DNA from: Cellulomonas sp. NTE-D12
GTDB lineage: Bacteria; Actinomycetota; Actinomycetes; Actinomycetales; Cellulomonadaceae
NCBI RefSeq assembly: GCF_027923705.1
Contig: NZ_AP026442.1
Location: 3,286,001-3,350,000, forward strand
Direction: 5' to 3'
Length of the DNA: 64,000 nt
Position numbers and translations under genes: made by a program. The notes below the pieces were generated by a model that did not search any database, was not told where the DNA came from, and worked only from the letters and a program-made list of their open reading frames with translations. This document shows, in pieces, positions 8,641 to 15,818 of the stretch. Each line of letters starts with the position of its first letter. Positions within the stretch are counted from its first letter, which is position 1.

Positions 8641-9675
8641 TCAGCCGCCGAGCCCGGGGATCGTCGTTGCCTGGGCTGCGGAGCCGAGCAGCGGCAGACC
8701 GAGCAGCTGCTCGGTGGTGCGCAGCAGGGAGTAGTGGTCCAGGCGGGTGCCGATCCGGGTCTGCGCGGGCACGGTGGGCGCGACCACCAGCAGCGGGACG
8801 CGGTTGTCGTGCGCGGAGTCGTCCTCGTCCCACGTGATCAGCACCACCGTGGTGCCGCGGCTGTACGCGCTGCTGTTCAGCACCGCGGGCAGGTGCTCGC
8901 GCAGCCAGGTGTCGCCGGTGGACACCGAGCAGTCGTGCATGTCGTGGCACAGGTCCGGCGTGACCAGGGAGAACGCGGGCAGGCGGTCGGCCGCCAGGTC
9001 GGTGGTCAGCTGGCCGAGGCCGACGTCCCAGCGGGCGCAGTCGGCGCGCACCGCCGTGTAGTAGGCGGCGGGGTTGTGCCGGACGGCATAGCTGCCCGAC
9101 GAGCTCGGCGCGCACGGCGACGGCATCCCCTCCTGGTACGACCGCCACTGCTTGCCGGCGGCCGTCAGCTGGCCGAACAAGGACGGGCCGGACAGCGGGT
9201 GGACGGCGGGGTCGCCGTCGTCCGCGACGCCGTTCGTGGAGCCGGAGGTGGCCGCGAGGTAGTTGGGCAGCGACGGGTGCGTGATGCCGTGGTAGTCCAT
9301 CGCCAGCGCGCACGAGGCGGCGAGGGTGGTGATGTAGGACGCGTCCGGTGAGCCGATGATGCCGGTCGAGGGCTTGTTCTCGAACCAGATCCAGATCACG
9401 TGCTCCCAGGTGGCCGGCTGCGCGGCGCCGACGCACGGCCGGTTGGACGAGACGCCGGACACGCTGGGCGACGGCGCCGAGGTGGAGCCGTCGGCCGCCG
9501 TGGCGATCGACGACCCGGCCGCCCCTCCCGCCGACGGCCGCGCGGACGACGAGGTGGCGGACCCGTCGGACGGCGAGGTGCCGACCGTGCACCCGGCCAG
9601 CAGGAGGAGCACCCCGGCGGCACCGACCAGCGCCGACCGTCCCGTCGTCAGCCGACCCTTCACCCGAACGCGCAC
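8641..9675 (-). CDS. Lipoprotein phosphoesterase (alkaline phosphatase-like superfamily)
   Basis: About 344 aa. The N-terminus has Arg/Lys, a hydrophobic run and a lipobox LLLLAGC (Cys29), so it is exported and lipid-anchored. A Ser/Ala/Gly/Pro linker follows to about residue 85. The catalytic domain begins HVIWIWFENKP, the opening metal and nucleophile region of the acid phosphatase/phospholipase C type (Phosphoesterase family), and includes THPSLPNYLA, a DMHDC stretch and LITWDEDD, which would supply metal ligands. Six or so Cys may form disulfides. GTG 9675 or 9663 are both possible starts; the signal peptide is complete with either. Confidence 0.8.
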   Translation of the reverse strand: MRVRVKGRLTTGRSALVGAAGVLLLLAGCTVGTSPSDGSATSSSARPSAGGAAGSSIATAADGSTSAPSPSVSGVSSNRPCVGAAQPATWEHVIWIWFENKPSTGIIGSPDASYITTLAASCALAMDYHGITHPSLPNYLAATSGSTNGVADDGDPAVHPLSGPSLFGQLTAAGKQWRSYQEGMPSPCAPSSSGSYAVRHNPAAYYTAVRADCARWDVGLGQLTTDLAADRLPAFSLVTPDLCHDMHDCSVSTGDTWLREHLPAVLNSSAYSRGTTVVLITWDEDDSAHDNRVPLLVVAPTVPAQTRIGTRLDHYSLLRTTEQLLGLPLLGSAAQATTIPGLGG

Positions 9676-9717
9676 CCGGACACTGTGCCGCCCCCACCCG
9701 CCAGGGCGCGAACCGGC

Positions 9718-9745
9718 GGGCCGCCGGGGACGGACCCGGCGGCCC
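9718..9745 (-). terminator. Terminator hairpin ending the GH3/ABC operon
   Basis: GGGCCGCCGGG (9718-9728) pairs perfectly with CCCGGCGGCCC (9735-9745), an 11-bp stem with a 6-base loop, 39 bases past the last stop of the operon. No U-tract, as is usual in GC-rich actinobacteria. Confidence 0.6.
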
Positions 9746-9752
9746 ACCGGCC

Positions 9753-9786
9753 GGCTCGGCAGGCCCGGCTCGGCAGGCCCGGCTCA
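9753..9786. repeat. 14-bp tandem repeat, about 2.4 copies
   Basis: GGCTCGGCAGGCCC occurs at 9753-9766 and 9767-9780, and its first bases recur to 9786, running into the stop region of the ATPase gene. Probably replication slippage. Confidence 0.7.
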
Positions 9787-10881
9787 GCGGGCGGCGAGCT
9801 CCGGCGGCACCGGGACCGGCGCGAACCCGGCGGCGGCCACCCGGTCCGGGTCGTGGCGCAGGCACGCCACCGACCGCCGCGGGTCGTCGCCGGCCACCGC
9901 CGGGCTCACCAGCTCCGGCCGCACCGCCGCGCACGCGTCGAACGCGTACGGGCAGCGGGCCCGGAACGTGCAGCCGGGAGGCAGGGCCGCCAGGTCCGGC
10001 GGCGAGCCCGGGATGCCGCCCAGCTCGCGCTTGGGACCGCGCAGCGGCGGGAACGAGTGCAGCAGGCCGCGCGCATAGGGGTGGCGCGGGCGGCGGTACA
10101 CGTCCTGGGCGGCGGCGTCCTCGACGATCTCGCCGGCGTACATGATCGCGATGCGGTCGGCGATCTCGATCAGCAGGGACACGTCGTGCGTGATGAACAC
10201 GACGGAGAACCCGAGGCGTTCGCGCAGATCGGCGATCTGCTCGACGATCTGCCGCTGCATCACCACGTCCAGCGCCGTGGTCGGCTCGTCCATGATCAGC
10301 ACCTGCGGGTCCAGCGCCAGCGCCATCGCGATCATCACGCGCTGCCGCATGCCCCCGGACAGCTGGTGCGGGTAGCTGCGCAGCCGGTCGGTGGAGATGC
10401 CCACCAGCTCCAGCAGGTCGGCCGCCTTCTCCAGCGACTCCCCCCGGCCGACCTCCGGCCGGTGAGCCCGGATGCCGTCGGCGATCTGCCGACCCACCCG
10501 GAACACCGGGTTGAGGGAGTTCATCGCCCCCTGGAACACGATCGCGGTGTCCTGCCAGCGGGAGGCACGCAGCTCGGTGTCGGAGAGCGCCAGCAGGTCG
10601 CGGCGCGACCCGTCCCGGTCGGTGAACACCACCTCTCCCCCGGTGACCAGCCCCGGCGGCGGCAGCAGCCGGGTGGCGGCGTAGGCCAGCGTCGACTTGC
10701 CGCAGCCCGACTCACCGGCCAGCCCCAGCACCTCGCCGCGGTGCAGGGTCAGGGACACCTGGCGCAGCACGTGCACGGGATCCTCGTCGTACCCGTAGTC
10801 CACGGACAGGTTGCGGATCTCGAGCACAGGATCCCCGACCACGGCAGGCCTCGGACCCGTCTCCTCCAGCACCACGTCCAC
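9784..10881 (-). CDS. Opp/Dpp-type ABC transporter ATPase (DppD-like)
   Basis: 365 aa. Walker A GESGCGKST near residue 50, signature LSGGMRQRV near 165, Walker B LIMDEPTTALD near 187, and the C-terminal oligopeptide-transporter Cys motif GCTFRARCPYAFDAC near 325. Energises uptake with the partner ATPase at 12855. GTG 10881 is preferred because AAGGAG lies eight bases before it; GTG 10887 would overlap the permease stop as GTGA but leaves only two bases after AAGGAG. Last gene of the six-gene operon, followed by a strong hairpin. Confidence 0.92.
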   Translation of the reverse strand: MDVVLEETGPRPAVVGDPVLEIRNLSVDYGYDEDPVHVLRQVSLTLHRGEVLGLAGESGCGKSTLAYAATRLLPPPGLVTGGEVVFTDRDGSRRDLLALSDTELRASRWQDTAIVFQGAMNSLNPVFRVGRQIADGIRAHRPEVGRGESLEKAADLLELVGISTDRLRSYPHQLSGGMRQRVMIAMALALDPQVLIMDEPTTALDVVMQRQIVEQIADLRERLGFSVVFITHDVSLLIEIADRIAIMYAGEIVEDAAAQDVYRRPRHPYARGLLHSFPPLRGPKRELGGIPGSPPDLAALPPGCTFRARCPYAFDACAAVRPELVSPAVAGDDPRRSVACLRHDPDRVAAAGFAPVPVPPELAAR

Positions 10882-10883
10882 GC

Positions 10884-11876
10884 TCACTTCTCCTTCGCCT
10901 CGTGCACCACGGGCGTGAACCCGACGCGCGGCCGGATGCCGCGCCGGCGCAGGGAGCCGGCGTTCAGGCCGGTGCTGCGCAGGCGGGGGTTGACGAACTC
11001 GTCGATGCCGAAGTTGATCAGCGTCAGGCCGGTGCCCAGCAGGGCGATGCAGAGGCCGGCGGGCACGAACCACCACCAGGCGCCGCGCTGCAGCGCGAGG
11101 TTGCCCTGGGCCCAGAACAGGATGGTTCCCCAGTTCCAGCTGGAGACGCTGGTCACGCCGATGAACGCGAGCGTGATCTGCGACAGCACGGCGAACACCA
11201 CGGTGCCGACGAACCCGCTGGCGATGATCGCCGTCAGGTTGGGCAGGATCTCGCTGGTGATGATGCGCCACGTGCTCTCGCCGTTGGCGCGTGCGGCCTC
11301 GACGAAGTCCCGACGGCGCAGCGACAGCGTCTGCGCGCGCAGCACGCGCGCCCCCCACGCCCAGCCGGTCAGCGCGATCACCATCGCGACGGTGATGCCG
11401 CCGGCCGACGGCAGCTGCCCGGCGATGATGATGATCAGCGGCAGCTGCGGGATCACCAGGAACACGTTGGACAGCGCAGACAGCGTCTCGTCGCCCGCAC
11501 CGCCGATGTAGCCGGCGGTCACGCCGATCAGCACACCCATCGCGGTGGCCACCACGCCCGCGATCATTCCGACGACCATCACGCCGCGGGTGCCGACCAC
11601 GATCTGCGACAGCACGTCCTGACCCAGGTGGGTGGTGCCCAGCCAGTGCTGGGCCGACGGCGGCTTGAGGATCGCCGTCGAGACGGCGCTCGGGTCGTAC
11701 GGTGCGATCCACGGGCCGATCACGGCGAGCACGCCGAAGAAGGCGAGGATCGCCATGCCGGTGATCGCCTTGGCGTTGCGCAGGAACAGCAGCCGCCGCC
11801 GCTTGCCCTTGCGAGCCCCCTGCACGGGAGCGGACACGTCGGCGCCGGTGGTCAGCGCGGTGGTGTCGACGGCCAT
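10884..11876 (-). CDS. Opp/Dpp-type ABC transporter permease (DppC-like)
   Basis: 330 aa. A short basic N-terminus (KGKRRRLLFLRN) leads to a first helix, then WIAPYDP and HWLGTTHLGQDVLSQ, both typical of the DppC branch, then five more helices. The EAA loop region (REDF-like RRRDFVEAARANGES) contacts the ATPases. ATG 11876 lies one base past the stop of the preceding permease (TGAC-ATG), which excludes the longer open frame upstream. Confidence 0.93.
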   Translation of the reverse strand: MAVDTTALTTGADVSAPVQGARKGKRRRLLFLRNAKAITGMAILAFFGVLAVIGPWIAPYDPSAVSTAILKPPSAQHWLGTTHLGQDVLSQIVVGTRGVMVVGMIAGVVATAMGVLIGVTAGYIGGAGDETLSALSNVFLVIPQLPLIIIIAGQLPSAGGITVAMVIALTGWAWGARVLRAQTLSLRRRDFVEAARANGESTWRIITSEILPNLTAIIASGFVGTVVFAVLSQITLAFIGVTSVSSWNWGTILFWAQGNLALQRGAWWWFVPAGLCIALLGTGLTLINFGIDEFVNPRLRSTGLNAGSLRRRGIRPRVGFTPVVHEAKEK

Positions 11877-11877
11877 G

Positions 11878-12858
11878 TCAGCCCTCCTGCCGGGTACGCG
11901 GGTCGAGCAGGGCGTAGACCACGTCCGCCACGGCATTGGCCACCAGGACCGCCAGCGTGATCATCAGGAAGCAGCCCTGCATCAGCGGGTAGTCGTGGTT
12001 GGACACCGCGGTGTAGAGCGCCCAGCCGATGCCCTGGTAGCTGAACACCATCTCCATCACCAGCGTCCCGCCGACGATGAAGCCGAGGGACAGGGCGAAG
12101 CTGGACACCTGCGGCAGGATCGCGTTGCGCGCCGCGTAGCCGAACATCACGCGCCGCTCCGACAGGCCCTTGGCGTGCGCGACGGTGACGTAGTCCTCCG
12201 AGGAGACGGTGACCATCATGTTGCGCATCCCGAGGATCCAGCCCGCGATGGACGACAGCACGATGGTCAGCGCCGGCAGGGTGCCGTACCGGATCACCGA
12301 GCCGGCGAACTCCGGCGTCAGCGCCGGCACCATCGACCGGTCGTAGCTGCCCGAGGCCGGCATCCAGCCGAGCGTCACCGAGAACAGCGCGATGCACAGC
12401 AGGCCGAGCCAGAAGTACGGCACCGCCTGGAAGAACGTCGAGACCGGCAGGAGCATGTCGGCCCACGTGCCGCGCCGCCACCCGATGCCCGCCCCGATCA
12501 GAGTCCCGATGGCGAAGCTCAGGACGGTGGCGATGCCGACCAGCCCGATGGTCCACGGCAGCGACTGCTTGATCACGTCCACCACCGGCGTCGGGAAGTA
12601 GCTGAACGACAGCCCGAGGTTGCCGTGCAGCAGCAGCCGCCAGTACTGCACGTACTGCGTCCAGACCGATGCGTGGCTGTCCAGGCCGAACAGCACGCGC
12701 AGCGCCTGCTCGGCGGAGGAGTCGAGGCGGCCCTGGTTCTTGGCGATCAGCGCGGCGACCGGGTCGCCCGGCATCATCCGCGGGATGAGGAAGTTGATGG
12801 TGACCGCGGCCCACGCCGTGATGACGTAGAAGATCGCGCGGCGGACGAAGAACTTCAC
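11878..12858 (-). CDS. Opp/Dpp-type ABC transporter permease (DppB-like)
   Basis: 326 aa, six membrane helices. It starts VKFFVRRAIFYVITAWAAV, followed by FLIPRMMPGDPV, the DppB hallmark (PGDP). The coupling loop is SSEDYVTVAHAKGLSERRV near residue 210. GTG 12858 overlaps the stop of the upstream ATPase as GTGA, implying coupled translation. Forms the channel with the 10884 product. Confidence 0.93.
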   Translation of the reverse strand: MKFFVRRAIFYVITAWAAVTINFLIPRMMPGDPVAALIAKNQGRLDSSAEQALRVLFGLDSHASVWTQYVQYWRLLLHGNLGLSFSYFPTPVVDVIKQSLPWTIGLVGIATVLSFAIGTLIGAGIGWRRGTWADMLLPVSTFFQAVPYFWLGLLCIALFSVTLGWMPASGSYDRSMVPALTPEFAGSVIRYGTLPALTIVLSSIAGWILGMRNMMVTVSSEDYVTVAHAKGLSERRVMFGYAARNAILPQVSSFALSLGFIVGGTLVMEMVFSYQGIGWALYTAVSNHDYPLMQGCFLMITLAVLVANAVADVVYALLDPRTRQEG

Positions 12859-13985
12859 GACAGGTCCTCCTCGACCGGCACGGTGGACGGGCGCGCGGGG
12901 CCCGTGGCGGCGGCAAGTGCGGAGCGGTCGCCGTAGACGTCCAGCACCGAGCCCAGCACGGGTGCGTCCGGGCGGTCCGAGTAGCCCCAGCACGCGGCCT
13001 GACGCTCGGCACCGACCTCCAGCAACGGCGGCACCTCGGATCGGCACAGATCGACCGCGAACGGGCAGCGCGGGTGGAACCGGCAGCCGCTCGGCGGGTG
13101 CACCAGCGACGGCGCCTCGCCGTGGGCGCCGTGGGCACGGGCCGCGAGGTCGTCGGGGTCGGGCGCCGACCGCACCAGCAGCTGCGTGTACGGGTGCGCC
13201 GGCTCCTGGGTCACCGACTCGGCGTCCCCGGTCTCCACGACGCGGCCGGCGTACATCACCATCACGCGGTCGGCGAAGTACCGGGCCGAGGCGATGTCGT
13301 GCGTGATGTAGAGGATGGCGATCTGCAGCCGGTCCCGCAGGTCGCGCAGCAGGTTGAGGATGCCCAGGCGGATGGACACGTCGAGCATCGAGATCGGCTC
13401 GTCGGCCAGCAGCACGTCGGGGTCCGCCGCCAGCGTCCGGGCGATGGCCACGCGCTGGCGCTGGCCGCCGGACAGCTCGTGCGGGAACTTGTCCACGTAC
13501 TGCGCCGCCGGCACCAGCTGGACGCGCTCCAGCAGGCCGGTCAGCGCCGCCTCGAGCTGCTCGCCGCGCAGCCGTCCCTGGTGGATCCGCACCGCGCGGG
13601 TCAGCGTGTACCGCACGGTGTGGATCGGGTTCAGCGAGGCGAACGGGTCCTGGAAGATCATCTGCACGCGCCGCGTGTAGGCCCGGAACGCCCGGGACCC
13701 GCGGACCGTGGCGTCCTGCCCGTCCACCAGCACCTGGCCGGCGGTCGCCGGCATCAGCTGGGCCAGCAGCCGTGCGATCGTCGACTTGCCGGAACCGGAC
13801 TCACCGACCAGCGCGACGACGCGTCCGCGGTGCAGCTCGAGGTCGACGTCCTCGACGGCGTGGACCACGTCGCGCGACCGCACGCCGCGGACGGGGAAGT
13901 GCTTGCGCAGGCCCACGGCCTGCAGCGCCGGGACGTCGGAGGCAGGGGCCGACCGGGGCCCCGGCACGTGCGGGGGGTTGCTCAA
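12855..13985 (-). CDS. Opp/Dpp-type ABC transporter ATPase (DppF-like)
   Basis: 376 aa. Walker A GESGSGKST near residue 60, QMIFQDPFASLNP (Q-loop of the DppF branch), signature LSGGQRQRV near 170, Walker B LLADEPISMLD near 192, C-terminal GCRFHPRCPFAVDLC near 315. The start is the rare TTG at 13985: an in-frame TGA stands six bases upstream and GAGG lies at ribosome-site distance, and no ATG or GTG near the N-terminus fits. It follows the binding-protein gene across a 92-base gap that holds a strong hairpin. Confidence 0.9.
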   Translation of the reverse strand: MSNPPHVPGPRSAPASDVPALQAVGLRKHFPVRGVRSRDVVHAVEDVDLELHRGRVVALVGESGSGKSTIARLLAQLMPATAGQVLVDGQDATVRGSRAFRAYTRRVQMIFQDPFASLNPIHTVRYTLTRAVRIHQGRLRGEQLEAALTGLLERVQLVPAAQYVDKFPHELSGGQRQRVAIARTLAADPDVLLADEPISMLDVSIRLGILNLLRDLRDRLQIAILYITHDIASARYFADRVMVMYAGRVVETGDAESVTQEPAHPYTQLLVRSAPDPDDLAARAHGAHGEAPSLVHPPSGCRFHPRCPFAVDLCRSEVPPLLEVGAERQAACWGYSDRPDAPVLGSVLDVYGDRSALAAATGPARPSTVPVEEDLS

Positions 13986-14007
13986 CGTTCACCTCGGAGA
14001 CGGGCGG

Positions 14008-14046
14008 GGGTGCGGCGGTCGCGCGGAGCACGCGACCGCCGCACCC
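14008..14046 (-). terminator. 16-bp intra-operon hairpin after the binding-protein gene
   Basis: The arms 14008-14023 and 14031-14046 are perfectly complementary over 16 bp with a 7-base loop. The hairpin lies between the binding-protein stop and the next gene of the same operon. Such hairpins usually protect the 3' end of the upstream message or reduce read-through, giving more binding protein than membrane components. Confidence 0.75.
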
Positions 14047-14077
14047 GTTCGAACAGCTGACGGACGGGGTCAGAGGC

Positions 14078-15763
14078 TCACTTGGTCGGGGTGAGCTTCA
14101 TGACGATCTGCGCGGCCTGCGGACCCGTCGGCTGCGGGTTCGCGTAGGGGTCGTCGTCCGTCGGGAAGCCCGTGTAGTTGGCCGTCGAGTACTGCGCGAC
14201 GGCCGGACGTGCCCAGATCACCAGCGCCGGGGCGTCGTCGACGAAGTGCTTCTGCACCACGGCGAGCGACGACTTGCGGGTGGCGTCGTCGGACGCGCCG
14301 CGGAAGTCCGCGAGCGCCTTGGTCACCTCGTCGTTCTTGTACCGGCCGAAGTCCCAGGTGGCCGTCTTGCCGAGCGGCACGTAGGAGGCGCCGTCCATCA
14401 CGTCCGCGTACATGTTCCACGGGGTGGCGCCACCGTCGGTCCAGTGCAGGGTCGCCTGGAAGTTGCCGTTGGGGATGATGTCGTTGAACCAGGCGTCCTG
14501 GTTCGCGGCGTTGACGGTGGCGTCGACGCCCAGCTGGGCGGCCGCCGTCTTGATCAGGTCGAGCGCCGTCAGGTAGTCGTTCCAGCCGGCCGGGTTGACC
14601 AGCTCGAAGGTGACCTTCGCGCCCTTGGGGTCGACCAGCTTGCCGGAGCCGTCCCACGTGTAGCCGGCGTCCTTGAGCAGCGCCTTCGCGGCGTTGACGT
14701 CCACCGACTGCTTCTTGCCCTTGTAGTCCGGCGCGATCCAGTCGTCACCGGACGGGCTGGGCATGCCGGTGACGGACCCGATGGCGGGCCAGACGCCCGA
14801 ACCGGCGAGCTGCGAGATCTGCTCGCGGTCCACCACCATCGACAGCGCCTTGCGGAACGCGACGTTGTCGAACGGCGCCTTCTCGTTGTTCAGGTAGAGC
14901 ACGTCCACCCCGAAACCACCGCCGGCGACCTGGTGGAACGCCTTGGGGTTCTTGGCGATGTACGTGTTCTTGTAGTCCGCGATGAACGTCCAGCCCCACT
15001 GCGCCTCACCGGTGGTCAGGGCCGTGGTCAGGGCGTTGTTGTCGTTGTACGACGAGTACTGCAGCTTGGCGACCTTCGGCGTGCCACCCCAGTACGTGGG
15101 GTTCGGGACCAGGGTCGCGGCCTGCGGCGTCCAGGACTGCAGCGTGTACGGGCCCGTGCCCACCGGCTTGGTGTCGGTGTAGGTGGTCGGGTCGACGTCC
15201 TTCCACAGGTGCTCGGGGACGATCACCTGCTTGAGCAGCTTGATCTGGTTGACGTACTCGGGCTGCGTGAAGTCGACGGTGACCGTGTTCCCGGACGCCG
15301 TCGCGGACTTGATCTGGTCCGGGAAGTCGGCGTTGATCGCCTTGTACTTGATCAGCAGGTTCAGGGTGAAGGCGATGTCGTTCGCGGTGAACGCCTGGCC
15401 GTCGGACCACTTCACACCGTCACGGGCGACGATCTTCGCCTCCGTGTAGTCGGCGTTCCATGTCACCGACGTGGCCAGCCACGGCGTCGGGTTCTCCAGC
15501 GGCTTGATGTCGTTGACCTGCATGAGCGACTCGTAGATCACCCACGCGTAGCCCAGCGACTTCGCCGCGGAGCCGGTGGGGATGATCGGGCTCTGGTTCT
15601 CCGTCAGCGTGCCGTTGGGCATGCCGACGGTCAGCACCGCGCCCGATCCCTTGCCGGTTGTGCCGGACGACGAGCTGCTGGCGCTGCCCGACGAGCAGGC
15701 GGTGACGGCCAGCGCGACGGCTGTCAGTCCGACCACGAGCGGTGCGAGCTTCCGCGTTCTCAC
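14078..15763 (-). CDS. Solute-binding lipoprotein, family 5 (oligosaccharide/oligopeptide)
   Basis: 561 aa. Signal peptide with lipobox AVTAC (Cys23), a Ser-rich linker, then the long two-lobe family 5 fold: GMPNGTLTENQSPI, WKDVDPTTYTDTKPVGTGPY and PEHLW are typical cluster segments. AGGAGG stands five bases before GTG 15763. Family 5 proteins bind peptides but, in several bacteria, bind cello- or laminari-oligosaccharides; the GH3 gene just upstream favours a beta-glucoside ligand here. It is on the cell surface and hands substrate to the two permeases. Confidence 0.9.
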   Translation of the reverse strand: MRTRKLAPLVVGLTAVALAVTACSSGSASSSSSGTTGKGSGAVLTVGMPNGTLTENQSPIIPTGSAAKSLGYAWVIYESLMQVNDIKPLENPTPWLATSVTWNADYTEAKIVARDGVKWSDGQAFTANDIAFTLNLLIKYKAINADFPDQIKSATASGNTVTVDFTQPEYVNQIKLLKQVIVPEHLWKDVDPTTYTDTKPVGTGPYTLQSWTPQAATLVPNPTYWGGTPKVAKLQYSSYNDNNALTTALTTGEAQWGWTFIADYKNTYIAKNPKAFHQVAGGGFGVDVLYLNNEKAPFDNVAFRKALSMVVDREQISQLAGSGVWPAIGSVTGMPSPSGDDWIAPDYKGKKQSVDVNAAKALLKDAGYTWDGSGKLVDPKGAKVTFELVNPAGWNDYLTALDLIKTAAAQLGVDATVNAANQDAWFNDIIPNGNFQATLHWTDGGATPWNMYADVMDGASYVPLGKTATWDFGRYKNDEVTKALADFRGASDDATRKSSLAVVQKHFVDDAPALVIWARPAVAQYSTANYTGFPTDDDPYANPQPTGPQAAQIVMKLTPTK

Positions 15764-15797
15764 AAGTGCCTCCTTGCACTGGTTGCTGCCGTGGAGC

Positions 15798-15813
15798 GGG
15801 GGCGGACGCCCCC
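15798..15813 (-). terminator. Short hairpin between the GH3 and binding-protein genes
   Basis: GGGGGC (15798-15803) and GCCCCC (15808-15813) with loop GGAC, inside the 55-base gap. Likely a partial terminator or RNA-processing site within the operon. Confidence 0.4.
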
Positions 15814-15818
15814 ACCGA

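Noticed and set aside
10888..11712. A longer N-terminal extension of the DppD-like ATPase over the permease.
   Set aside because: It would overlap the whole permease in another frame, and a GTG with ribosome site exists at 10881.
14047..14056. TTCGAAC near the binding-protein gene.
   Set aside because: Only one half of an SOS box; the partner half is missing at the required spacing.
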